Below, piece by piece: positions 7,039 through 15,390 of a stretch of DNA of 64,000 nt. Within the stretch, counting starts at the first letter, position 1. Every line of letters begins with the position of its first letter. Under the pieces are notes generated by a model. The model did no database searches. It saw nothing but the letters and a program-made list of their open reading frames with translations, and was not told the DNA's origin. The stretch is from Pseudolabrys sp. (GTDB lineage Bacteria; Pseudomonadota; Alphaproteobacteria; Rhizobiales; Xanthobacteraceae), in NCBI GenBank assembly GCA_017849615.1, contig JAFIGS010000017.1, positions 1 to 64,000 of the forward strand, in the 5' to 3' direction. A program made the translations under genes and the position numbers.

Positions 7039-9422
7039 TTGTAGTTTCCTGGCGCTTGTTGGTCTTCACGTGTGACTTGATCGATGGCGGCCAAGACGCG
7101 CTCAGGCGTGATCGGCAATGTATTGACGCTAGCGCCGATCAGGGCCAGCGCATCGTTGACCGCATTGAGAACCGCGGCGGCCGCACCGGCGGTGCCAGCC
7201 TCGCCAGCACCCTTGGCGCCAATCGTCGTGCCCGGATCGGCATTGGCGACGTGTACGACTTCAATGTCTGGAATCTCGGTGGCAAGCGGCACCAGATAGT
7301 CCATCAGCGTGCCGGTCCCGAGTACCGCATCCTCGCCGTAGCGAATTTCCTCAAACAGCGCGGCTCCCAAACCCTGCACGACGCCGCCGCGGATCTGCTC
7401 GTTGAGCAGCATCGGATTGATAACCGTGCCCGAGTCGTGAGCGACACGATGGCGCAGCAGACGGACGTCGCCGAGGCCCGGATCGATCGACACCACGGAC
7501 AATTGCACGCCGTTGGTGGTCAGAAACGACTGGTTCTGCGGCACGAAGCTGCGCAGCATCGACATTTCCGGCTGCGTGCCCGGCGGTAACAGATGCTGCC
7601 GGTAATGGCCGATGGTCGCAACGTCCTTCAACGGGACGAGTTCGGCGCCGGTCGACGCGTCGCGGATGACCCGGCCGGCGACGGTCATCTGCTCCGGCTT
7701 GCGCTGCAGGATCAAGCCGGCAAGGCGCAGGATTTCATCGCGCATGGCGCGGCCAGCGCGGACGGCGGCTTCGACACCGGCGGACGCACCGCGCGACGCC
7801 CATGCGCCGCCGCCAGACGGGCACGCCATGCTGTCGCCACTGATAACTTCGACATCGTCGAAGAAGACGCCGATGGCGTCCGCCACCGCCTGACCAATCG
7901 CCGTGTCGGTGCCCTGCCCCTGATCGGTCGCACTGGCATGGCAGCGGATCTGTCCGCTCGGCTCGAAGCGTACGAGACAGGACTCCTGCGCCGTGACCGG
8001 CGCGCCGCTCTCCCCGTAGTAAGGCGCACCGGTGCCGGCCAGCTCCACGAAATTGGCGATGCCCAGCCCGAGGAGAATGCCGCGCTCGCGCGCCTCGGCC
8101 TGCTCCTTGCGGAAGGCGGCAACGTCGAAGCCCTCGAGGACGCGATCGAGCGTCGCCTCGACGGACAAGCCGTTGAGCACAAAACCGCTGTGCGACGTAT
8201 GCGGACCGGAGCCGTCGCGCACCTGGTTGAGGCGCCGCATCGCGATGGCGTCGAGCCCGAGCGCCCGAGCGCCTTGATCGAGCAGGGACTCGCCGACGGC
8301 GCAGGCGATCGGATGACCGACCGCGCGATAATGCCCGACGGGCGGCTTGTTCTGGTAGACCATCCGGACGCGGGCTTGATAGGCTGCAATGTCGTATGGC
8401 GCGCCGGTCAGCGCCGCGACATGGCTCGCCTCGCCGATGCTAGAGCGCGGATATTGCGAATAGGCGCCGACCGCGAACAGATCGTCGATCATGAGTCCGC
8501 GAATACGGCCGTCAGGGTCGAAGGCCATGCGCGCCTCCACAACATGCTCGCGCGCGTGATTGTCGCTGGCGAAGGACTCGACGCGATCGGCGATGAACGA
8601 CGCCGGCCGGCGGGTCATCTTGGCGATGATGCAGGTGGCCAGTTCATCGCCATAGAGCTGCTGCTTGAGGCCGAAGGCGCCGCCGACATCGGGGCAAACA
8701 ACCCGGACCCGGTGCTCCTGCAGCCCCATCAGATCGGCGAAAACGGCCTGCTGCTGCGCCGGACACTGGTGGGACTCGTGAACGACGAGGCTCTCGTCCG
8801 AGGGATCATAGGCCGCGAGGATGGAGCGCGGCTCCAGGCTGACGCCGGTATGCCGGCCGAAGCGGAAGGTGTCTTGGACCACGACCGCGGCCCCCGCGAA
8901 AGCTGCGTCGATGTCGCCGCTCGCCGTAACCCCGTCGTAGCCGATATTGTCCCCGAGCTTGTCATGCAGCACAACGACGCCGGCGACTGCCTTCTCTGGC
9001 GTACCAAGACCCTCCAGCGGCTCCCAATCGATCTCGATGAGGTCGAGAGCATCTTCGGCAATCGCGCGGGTTTCCGCTGCGATAGCGACAACCGGCTCAC
9101 CCTGCCAGCAGGCGCGCCCCACGGCCACCGGAAGCTGATCCGGCGCCTTCATGCCTTTAAACAGGCGGTGGATACCGGCGAAAGGCTTACAGTGTTGCGC
9201 GATGTCGGCACCGGTGGCGACAAGCACCACGCCGTTCAGGGAACGGGCGGCGTCTGCCGAAATAGAATTGATGATCGCATGAGGATACGGACTCCGCAGG
9301 AATGCGACATGAACGGTGCGGCGCGCGGTGATATCGCCGGTGTAACGACCGCGTCCGCTAATGAGACGCTTGGCGCGGGGCCGCGGGATCGAGCGGCCGA
9401 TGGCTGGTACAACCTCCGTCAC
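7035..9422 (-). CDS. molybdenum hydroxylase large subunit (xanthine dehydrogenase/CoxL family)
   Basis: A 795-residue molybdopterin-cytosine-dinucleotide-type subunit. It starts at GTG 9422, which overlaps the stop of the 2Fe-2S gene (GTGA); upstream in-frame sequence is unrelated. Motifs include the substrate-channel entry domain (SGRGRYTGDI), VVCPDVGGAFGLKQ, GHYRAVGHPIACAVGE, the DQGQGTDT cofactor loop, ASRGAS, and the catalytic glutamate in GAKGAGEAGT (about Glu741). The enzyme hydroxylates a carbon next to a ring nitrogen or an aldehyde using water. The CoxL-type VAYRCSFR loop of CO dehydrogenase is absent. It is coupled to the S and M subunits upstream and to the cyclodeaminase-like gene downstream. 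Confidence 0.92.
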   Translation of the reverse strand: MTEVVPAIGRSIPRPRAKRLISGRGRYTGDITARRTVHVAFLRSPYPHAIINSISADAARSLNGVVLVATGADIAQHCKPFAGIHRLFKGMKAPDQLPVAVGRACWQGEPVVAIAAETRAIAEDALDLIEIDWEPLEGLGTPEKAVAGVVVLHDKLGDNIGYDGVTASGDIDAAFAGAAVVVQDTFRFGRHTGVSLEPRSILAAYDPSDESLVVHESHQCPAQQQAVFADLMGLQEHRVRVVCPDVGGAFGLKQQLYGDELATCIIAKMTRRPASFIADRVESFASDNHAREHVVEARMAFDPDGRIRGLMIDDLFAVGAYSQYPRSSIGEASHVAALTGAPYDIAAYQARVRMVYQNKPPVGHYRAVGHPIACAVGESLLDQGARALGLDAIAMRRLNQVRDGSGPHTSHSGFVLNGLSVEATLDRVLEGFDVAAFRKEQAEARERGILLGLGIANFVELAGTGAPYYGESGAPVTAQESCLVRFEPSGQIRCHASATDQGQGTDTAIGQAVADAIGVFFDDVEVISGDSMACPSGGGAWASRGASAGVEAAVRAGRAMRDEILRLAGLILQRKPEQMTVAGRVIRDASTGAELVPLKDVATIGHYRQHLLPPGTQPEMSMLRSFVPQNQSFLTTNGVQLSVVSIDPGLGDVRLLRHRVAHDSGTVINPMLLNEQIRGGVVQGLGAALFEEIRYGEDAVLGTGTLMDYLVPLATEIPDIEVVHVANADPGTTIGAKGAGEAGTAGAAAAVLNAVNDALALIGASVNTLPITPERVLAAIDQVTREDQQAPGNYK

Positions 9423-9916
9423 GGCTTCTGCTCCGTTCCGTGAGCCGCAGCCATCACGGCATCGACGATTGCATGATAGCCGGTGCAGCGGCAGTAGTTC
9501 GCTGATATCGCCTCCCGCACTTCCTCGCGCGTCGGCTCCGGCACGCTGCGCAGGAGATCGGCCGCGGTGACGAGCATGCCCGGCGTGCAGAATCCGCATT
9601 GCAGCGCATTGCGCGCCAGAAACGTCTGCTGCAGTACCGCGATCTCGCCGCTGTCGGAAAGGCCCTCCACGGTATCGACAACGGCGCCATCGGCCTGGAC
9701 GGCCAGCATCAGGCAGGAACGCACGATGTCCCCATCGACAAGGACCGTACAGGCGCCGCAAACGCCGTGCTCACATCCGACATGCGTGCCGGTCAGTCCA
9801 AGTTCGTCGCGGAGGAAATCGGCGAGATGCTGACGCGGCGAAACGCTGCGTGTCTCCGCCGCGCCGTTCACCGTCAGGCGGACGACGACTTCAGGTTCGT
9901 CAGGAGAAACGGTCAT
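9419..9916 (-). CDS. molybdenum hydroxylase 2Fe-2S subunit (CoxS family)
   Basis: A 165-residue protein with both expected clusters: plant-type ferredoxin cysteines Cys48, Cys53, Cys56 and Cys68 (GCEHGVCGACTV), and the helical cluster Cys107, Cys110, Cys142 and Cys144 (QCGFCTPG, YCRCTGYH). It passes electrons from the Mo site to FAD. ATGA overlap with the FAD subunit and GTGA overlap with the large subunit show translational coupling. The 15-20 residue N-terminal extension is slightly longer than usual. Confidence 0.95.
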   Translation of the reverse strand: MTVSPDEPEVVVRLTVNGAAETRSVSPRQHLADFLRDELGLTGTHVGCEHGVCGACTVLVDGDIVRSCLMLAVQADGAVVDTVEGLSDSGEIAVLQQTFLARNALQCGFCTPGMLVTAADLLRSVPEPTREEVREAISANYCRCTGYHAIVDAVMAAAHGTEQKP

Positions 9917-10749
9917 GGCTTGAGCCTCGCGAAGGCGCGCTGAGCCAATGTCATCACGATCGGCAGCTTGAAGGCCGCAGCTTCGTCATCGGCAAAATAG
10001 ACGTTCAACTCGTCTTTCAGGGCGGCCTTGGGCGCGGCGGCGAACCCCTCCCCGCCAAATGCAGCCTCCAGCGCCGCCGAGCGCCAGGGCGTCGGCCCGA
10101 TGCCGAAGATCACCGCCCGGTTTTCCGGCATACCATCATGCGCCGGCGCGAGAATGATGCCGGCCTGTGCGAAATCGCCCTTGCGGCGCGCAAATTCGAT
10201 GAATGCATGCGGAAGGGCAGTTGGCCGCTTCGGAATACGAACGGCCACCAGAATTTCGTGTTCCTCAAGCGCCGTCGACATCAGACCATCGAAGAAATCG
10301 TCAGTCGCGATTTCGCGTTCTCTCGAGGTAGATTGGGCCACGATGCGAGCACCGAGCGCGAGACATGTCGCCGGTGTTTCCGCAGACGGATCGGCAAGCG
10401 CGAGGCTGCCGCCGATGGTGCCGCGGTTGCGGATGGCGTGATGCGCGACATGGCCGATCGCCTCGGCCAGCAGCGGCATCTGCGCCGCGATCAACGGCGA
10501 GCGCAGGATGTCATTGTAACGCGTCAGCGCGCCAATGGTCAGCGTGTCTCCGGCGTCTCGGATACCTTTGAGATCGTCGATCCGATTGATGTCGATGACC
10601 CGCTCGGGGCGAGCCATCCGCATCGCCATAAGCGGCATCAGACTCTGCCCGCCGGCCAGGATGCGAGCGGCGCCCTGATACTCGCTCAGAAGAGCGAGCG
10701 CCTCGGGAAGCGTGCCTGGCCTATGGTAACTGAACGACGTCGGCTTCAT
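9913..10749 (-). CDS. molybdenum hydroxylase FAD subunit (CoxM family)
   Basis: A 278-residue FAD-binding protein with the two flavin loops ILAGGQSLMPLM and NRGTIGGSLA, and a C-terminal CO-dehydrogenase flavoprotein domain. It receives electrons from the 2Fe-2S subunit and passes them to a soluble or quinone acceptor. Gene order M-S-L matches CO-dehydrogenase-like enzymes. It lies 8 bp after the amidohydrolase gene and overlaps the S gene by 4 bp, so the hydroxylase and amidohydrolase are made together. Confidence 0.94.
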   Translation of the reverse strand: MKPTSFSYHRPGTLPEALALLSEYQGAARILAGGQSLMPLMAMRMARPERVIDINRIDDLKGIRDAGDTLTIGALTRYNDILRSPLIAAQMPLLAEAIGHVAHHAIRNRGTIGGSLALADPSAETPATCLALGARIVAQSTSREREIATDDFFDGLMSTALEEHEILVAVRIPKRPTALPHAFIEFARRKGDFAQAGIILAPAHDGMPENRAVIFGIGPTPWRSAALEAAFGGEGFAAAPKAALKDELNVYFADDEAAAFKLPIVMTLAQRAFARLKP

Positions 10750-10757
10750 GACTGCCG

Positions 10758-12305
10758 TCAGCGCCCCACGTAGCGGTGGGTACCGACATCCTCGGCCCAG
10801 GTCTTGCGATGCGCCTGGAGAAGATAAGGCAACAGGTCCTTCAGACGCGCTTGTACGCCCTCGAGGTCCTTCATCAGCCCCTTCGATAGCTCGGCCGCTT
10901 CGGCATAAAGCGCGGCTTCGTCGATCGATACGATTTTGCGGTTGTCGACCACGACCCGGCCGTCAACCACCACAGTCTCGACGCTGCGCCCCGCTTCCGT
11001 GAAAACGAGCTGACGAACCGCGCTGTTGAGCGGCACGAAGGAAGGATCATTGAGATCGACGATGCTGAAATCGGCGGCGAAGTCAACCTTGATCTCGCCC
11101 AGCATATCGCCCATCTGCGCGCCGCGCGCTCCGGCTTTGGTAGCTGCCGCCATGGCGTCGGCCGCCGTCGGCGGGCCGGGCTCAGGGTCGGTCACCGCCG
11201 CCAGCGAGGCGAACATCTTCATCGACTGGAACATGTTCTGGCAGTCGCTGCAGCTGCAGTTGTCGCAGCCGAGACCGACATGCACGCCGGCGTCCATGTA
11301 TTCGCGGATCGGCGCAATGCCGCTGCGGGTCTTGAGGTTGCCGACCGGATTGAGCACTACGTTGGCACCCCTGTCCGCGATCATCTTGATCTCATCCGGC
11401 ACCATCCAAACGCTGTGCGCCATGCTCATGCGCTCATTGAGCAGCCCGCAACGCTCGAGGTAACGGACCAGCGAGCCTTGATCCTGGGTATGGGTCTGGC
11501 GCGCGATCAGCGTCATCGCCTTGGATTCGTAAACGTGGGTATAGACCGGCAGGTTCTCCGCCTTGGAGAAGTCGGCCAGTTCACGCAGCAGCGACTCGCT
11601 ACAACGCTCGGGACTCGACGGCCCGAGACCCCAGCTGATGCGGCGATGCTTGCCCTTGTACCGGTCGTACAGCCCGCGCACCGTATCGGTCAGGCTCTTG
11701 CTACCCTTGAACGGTTCTACGGCGCCGGACAGACCTCTGCGCATCGCCTCCGGCACCACCTCCTCCCAGAACGGGATCGACTTCGCGCCGGGAATGTCGG
11801 CGATCTGCAGGGCGAAAACGCACCGAATGCCGACATCGTCGTAAGCCTGCAGGACCGTATCGACGTGCTCCTCGTCATAGGGAAACACGGTGGCAAGATC
11901 CTGCACCGTGGTGATGCCGGACCGGAGGCACTCGACGGCGCCCAGCAGTGTGCGGGCGCGCATCTCCCCCTTGCTGCGCTTGGGGAATGCCGGTGGCAGC
12001 GCGCTCATCACCCACAATTCGAGAGGGATGGTTTCGAAGCACCCCTTCAGCAGCACGTCGTGCGAGTGATAATGCGCGTTGACAAACCCGGGTATGATCA
12101 GCTTGCCCTTGGCGTCGATCGTGCGCGAGACCTGCCTGCCCTTCAATTCAGGCACCGCCTCACCGCGTTTGATCGCCTCGCCAATTCCTGACCGGACGGC
12201 CGCAAACTTGCCGTCGATGCAGAGAATATCGGCAATCGCCGGGTGATGCACATCGCCATCGTGGTCGTAGACCTGACCACCGGCAATAAGAAGGGTCTCG
12301 GACAC
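10758..12305 (-). CDS. TrzA/AtzA-type amidohydrolase (deaminase family)
   Basis: A 515-residue cytoplasmic amidohydrolase. It starts at GTG 12305, with GGAGG six bases upstream. The metal site is complete: NAHYHSH (His78, His80), VYTHVYE (His257), MAHSVW (His297) and GCDNCSC (Asp348). The family hydrolyses C-N bonds of ring substituents (guanine, melamine, S-adenosylhomocysteine, 8-oxopurines). The catalytic Asp sits in an unusual cysteine cluster, Cys347, Cys350, Cys352 and Cys355, where relatives usually have small residues and Asn. It lies between an M24 hydrolase gene and the hydroxylase genes, so removal of an amino group from a heterocycle before or after hydroxylation is plausible. Confidence 0.88.
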   Translation of the reverse strand: MSETLLIAGGQVYDHDGDVHHPAIADILCIDGKFAAVRSGIGEAIKRGEAVPELKGRQVSRTIDAKGKLIIPGFVNAHYHSHDVLLKGCFETIPLELWVMSALPPAFPKRSKGEMRARTLLGAVECLRSGITTVQDLATVFPYDEEHVDTVLQAYDDVGIRCVFALQIADIPGAKSIPFWEEVVPEAMRRGLSGAVEPFKGSKSLTDTVRGLYDRYKGKHRRISWGLGPSSPERCSESLLRELADFSKAENLPVYTHVYESKAMTLIARQTHTQDQGSLVRYLERCGLLNERMSMAHSVWMVPDEIKMIADRGANVVLNPVGNLKTRSGIAPIREYMDAGVHVGLGCDNCSCSDCQNMFQSMKMFASLAAVTDPEPGPPTAADAMAAATKAGARGAQMGDMLGEIKVDFAADFSIVDLNDPSFVPLNSAVRQLVFTEAGRSVETVVVDGRVVVDNRKIVSIDEAALYAEAAELSKGLMKDLEGVQARLKDLLPYLLQAHRKTWAEDVGTHRYVGR

Positions 12306-12331
12306 GTATCGCCTCCGCTTTATCTTGAGCC

Positions 12332-13510
12332 CTACGGCTTCACTTCGAAAAGCTTCTGTTCGACGTTCGTCAGGATCTCGTAGCCCGTCTCCGTGACAAG
12401 CACCGTCTCGCTGAGCCCGACGCCGTACTGAGCATACTCGAACACCGCGGGCAGGAAGTGAAAGACCATGCCGGGCTGCAACGGCCGCTTCTCGCCGCCG
12501 CGCAGCATCATGGTGCGCGCTTCGCTCCAATCCGGCGGGAGCGCAATGCCGATGGAGTAACCCGCCTTGTGGCGGAACTTGTCGCCGTAACCGCCGTCCT
12601 CGATCACCTTGCGCGCCGCTTGGTCGACCAGCTCGGCCGGGTTGCCCGGCTTCATCTCCTTGAGGCCCGCCTCGATCGAGCGGCGGCACAGGTCCGTGAG
12701 ATCTTGGAACAGCTTCGGCGCCGCACCGACATAGCCAATGCGCAAGGTCGCCGCGTGGTAGCGCTTGATTGAAGCGCCGACCTCGAAATAGACGGCGTCG
12801 CCGGTCTTCACCGGATATCCTTCAGCCATTGCATGCGCCATGGTGTGACGGACTCCGGCATTGATGAGCGGCGGAAGGCCCGGATACTCCGAGTGCATCT
12901 TGAACAGGCCCTGATAGGCGGCGGCCATCAGGTCGTCTTCGGTGATGCCGTTGCGCAGCGCGTCGATGGCCGAACGCATGCCTTCGGACGCCGCGTTGCC
13001 TGCTTGACGGCTGAACTCCTGCTCCGCCGGCGATTTGATGAGACGCAGGTTCTCGACGATCATCGAACCGTCGACAAATTTCGCCTGCGGCAGGCGCGCC
13101 TGCATCTTCTCGTAGTCGTCGATGGTCAGATACCAGGCCGACTTGTCGATGCCGATGCGCGCTTTCGCCCAGCCGCGCTCGTTGATCACCCGGATGGTCG
13201 CGTCGTTGTAGTTCTCGGTGTCCGGATAAAGTTCGCGATCCGGAATCCAAGACGTTCCCTGAAGCGTCGTTTTCTCGATCAGTCGCGTAAAGTGGACGGG
13301 CTCGCCCTCGACCGGCACGAAAAGCGCCATGAACGAGTAGTAGCCGACCGTCCGGAAACCAGAGAGGTAATAGATGTTCTCAAGGTGATTGACCATGAGC
13401 ACGTCGATCCCGCGCTTGGCCATCTCGGCCTGCACCCCCTTCACGCGACGACGATATTCGTCCACCGTGAAGTGCAATCCCATATTCTCCTTGGAAATTT
13501 CAGCCGGCAT
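12332..13510 (-). CDS. M24 family hydrolase, creatinase/ectoine-hydrolase-like (pita-bread fold)
   Basis: A 392-residue protein with the creatinase N-terminal domain (VDEYRRRVKGVQAEM) and a C-terminal pita-bread domain. The dinuclear metal ligands of true prolidases are mostly replaced: the two aspartates read as FEVGASIKRYHAATLR, the HGxG histidine is lost in AGYSIGIALPPDW, and GMVFHFLP lacks the Glu. That pattern matches the metal-independent creatinase and DoeA group, which cleave amidine or amide C-N bonds. The ATG at 13510 follows an AAGGAGAAG ribosome site. It is the fourth gene of the TRAP-led operon, and probably acts on an imported amide. Confidence 0.83.
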   Translation of the reverse strand: MPAEISKENMGLHFTVDEYRRRVKGVQAEMAKRGIDVLMVNHLENIYYLSGFRTVGYYSFMALFVPVEGEPVHFTRLIEKTTLQGTSWIPDRELYPDTENYNDATIRVINERGWAKARIGIDKSAWYLTIDDYEKMQARLPQAKFVDGSMIVENLRLIKSPAEQEFSRQAGNAASEGMRSAIDALRNGITEDDLMAAAYQGLFKMHSEYPGLPPLINAGVRHTMAHAMAEGYPVKTGDAVYFEVGASIKRYHAATLRIGYVGAAPKLFQDLTDLCRRSIEAGLKEMKPGNPAELVDQAARKVIEDGGYGDKFRHKAGYSIGIALPPDWSEARTMMLRGGEKRPLQPGMVFHFLPAVFEYAQYGVGLSETVLVTETGYEILTNVEQKLFEVKP

Positions 13511-13524
13511 TCTTCTTCTCCTTC

Positions 13525-14808
13525 TTAGTATCCAAAGTATCGCGGCAGCGCGAGCGGAAGCGCCGGTACGTAAGTGATGAGGAACAGCACGCCGATCAGT
13601 ACCAACAGCATCGGCCAGATGGCGACGATTAGCCGATCCAGTTTGACTTTCCCGATCTCGGACGCGAGGTAGAGCGCGACGCCAACGGGCGGCGTGGCCA
13701 TGCCGATCACCAGGTTGATGCACATGATGACGCCGAACAGCATCGGATCGATGCCGGCGGTCGTCACGACCGGCAGCAGCACCGGGGTCAGGATGATGAT
13801 CGCGGCCGTGGTATCCATCAGGGCGCCCACGACCAGCAGCAGCAGATTGACCAGCAGAAGCAGCAGATACGGGTTGCTCGTCAGATGGATCAGGCTGGCA
13901 ATGAGTTGCTGCGGCACGGCCTCTGACGCCAGCAGATCGGAAAAGATTCGAGCGGCGCCGACGATCAACATGATGAAGCTGGTGACAATGCCGGTGTTCA
14001 GCAGGCTCTCATAAAGATCCTTCAGCTTGAGCTTACGGAACATCAGGATGCCGGCCAGCAACGCGTAAAAAACGGCGACCGCCGCCGATTCGGTCGGCGT
14101 CATCACGCCGGCGAAGATGCCGCCAAGGATGATAAAGGGCATGAGCAGCGCAAGGACGGCGTCCTTGCCGCGGGCCAGAACCTCGCACACCGAGAATTTA
14201 TGAGCCGCCTGTTCGCCGCGGAGCCGCGCACGCAGATAGACATAAGCCATCAGCGAGGTCGCGATGAGAATGCCCGGCACCACGCCGGCTAAAAACAGGC
14301 CGCCGATCGAGGTGCCCGCGGCGACTGCATAGATTACCATCGTGATGCTGGGCGGGATGATCGGTCCGATCAGCGAGGCCGCACACGTCAGCGCCGTCGC
14401 ATAGTCGCGCGGATAACCGCGCCGCTCCATCGCCGGCACCATGATCCGGCCGATAGCGGCAACCTGTGCCAAAGCCGAGCCCGTATCCATGGCGAGCATG
14501 GTATTCGACACCACGGTGGCGTGGCCGAGACCGCCGCGGATATGGCTGACCAGCGAGTTGGCGAAGGCGATGAGACGCTCGGCGATGCCGCCGCGATTCA
14601 TGAGTTCGCCAGCCAGAATGAAGAACGGGATCGCGAGCAATGGAAACGAGTCCATGCCGTTGATCATGCTGCTCGGAATGATTATCCACGGCGCGGATGC
14701 GCCGATGACTACAGTTCCAAGCACCGCCGCCAGGCCGATCGCGAACACGACCGGAACGCCGAGCAGCATGAGCACGAGCATTCCGCCGAAAAGCGTAAGA
14801 GCAAGCAT
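13525..14808 (-). CDS. TRAP transporter large permease (DctM family)
   Basis: A 427-residue, very hydrophobic protein with about a dozen membrane segments. Typical sequences include DSFPLLAIPFFILAGELMNRGGIAERL, of which only the core is shown, and GVMTPTESAAVAV. With DctQ and DctP it forms a Na+-driven importer in the inner membrane. It lies 9 bp after the small permease gene and 14 bp before the M24 gene, so uptake and hydrolysis are co-expressed. Confidence 0.95.
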   Translation of the reverse strand: MLALTLFGGMLVLMLLGVPVVFAIGLAAVLGTVVIGASAPWIIIPSSMINGMDSFPLLAIPFFILAGELMNRGGIAERLIAFANSLVSHIRGGLGHATVVSNTMLAMDTGSALAQVAAIGRIMVPAMERRGYPRDYATALTCAASLIGPIIPPSITMVIYAVAAGTSIGGLFLAGVVPGILIATSLMAYVYLRARLRGEQAAHKFSVCEVLARGKDAVLALLMPFIILGGIFAGVMTPTESAAVAVFYALLAGILMFRKLKLKDLYESLLNTGIVTSFIMLIVGAARIFSDLLASEAVPQQLIASLIHLTSNPYLLLLLVNLLLLVVGALMDTTAAIIILTPVLLPVVTTAGIDPMLFGVIMCINLVIGMATPPVGVALYLASEIGKVKLDRLIVAIWPMLLVLIGVLFLITYVPALPLALPRYFGY

Positions 14809-14817
14809 GGCTGCGCC

Positions 14818-15309
14818 TCAGACCTGGAGTTCGCTGTCGTGCGATATGGCGATCGGGCCGCGAACCATGACGACCAGAACGTGATAGATCATCAGCGCGG
14901 CGCCGACGGGTACGGCGGCGTAGGGAAGCTGCATCGACACCCCAAGCGCCACGGTGCTTTGGAACGACACACGCTGGAAAAGGATGAAGCCGTAATAGAC
15001 ACAGATCGCCAGGAAGAAGAGCACACCGGCCTGCCCCACCAGGACGATCGCGGCGCGATGTCTGGGCTTGAGGAAGTCGATGAGAAATTCTGCCGCGATG
15101 TGCGCGCCTTTGCGGACGGCCAGACCACCGCCAAGCCAAGACATCCAGAGCAGCGTGAAGCGTGCGGCTTCCTCGATCCACGGCAAGGCATCATTCATGA
15201 TGTAGCGGGTGAACACGCCGGTCAGCACGACGACGCACATCAGCGCGGTCAGGCCTGCGACGATCCAGCTGGTGATGGCAACAATTCCGCTATCCAGGGC
15301 GCGAAGCAT
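14818..15309 (-). CDS. TRAP transporter small permease (DctQ family)
   Basis: A 163-residue protein with four predicted membrane helices and the usual ITSWIVAGLTALMC first helix, RYIMNDALPWIEEAAR loop and WMSWLGGGLAVRKGAH. The ATG at 15309 is chosen because DctQ homology begins there; a longer frame reaches 15381 with no supporting motif. The ribosome site is weak, which may keep this subunit low. It sits between the DctP and DctM genes. Confidence 0.9.
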   Translation of the reverse strand: MLRALDSGIVAITSWIVAGLTALMCVVVLTGVFTRYIMNDALPWIEEAARFTLLWMSWLGGGLAVRKGAHIAAEFLIDFLKPRHRAAIVLVGQAGVLFFLAICVYYGFILFQRVSFQSTVALGVSMQLPYAAVPVGAALMIYHVLVVMVRGPIAISHDSELQV

Positions 15310-15390
15310 CGGAAAATCCCGAATGTGAATGCAGATTGGAGGTAAGGACCGGAGAGGATTCTCGCCCCTCCGGCCTCGCATCGTTCCCGA

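Noticed and set aside
7593-9443. 616-codon plus-strand frame
   Set aside because: It is antisense to the Mo hydroxylase large subunit, whose motifs are clear. Long antisense frames are common in GC-rich genes.
9423-9761. N-terminal extension of the Mo hydroxylase large subunit
   Set aside because: The in-frame sequence lies over the 2Fe-2S gene and has no similarity. GTG 9422 with its 4-bp overlap is the better start.
11280-12191. 303-codon plus-strand frame
   Set aside because: Antisense to the TrzA-type amidohydrolase gene.
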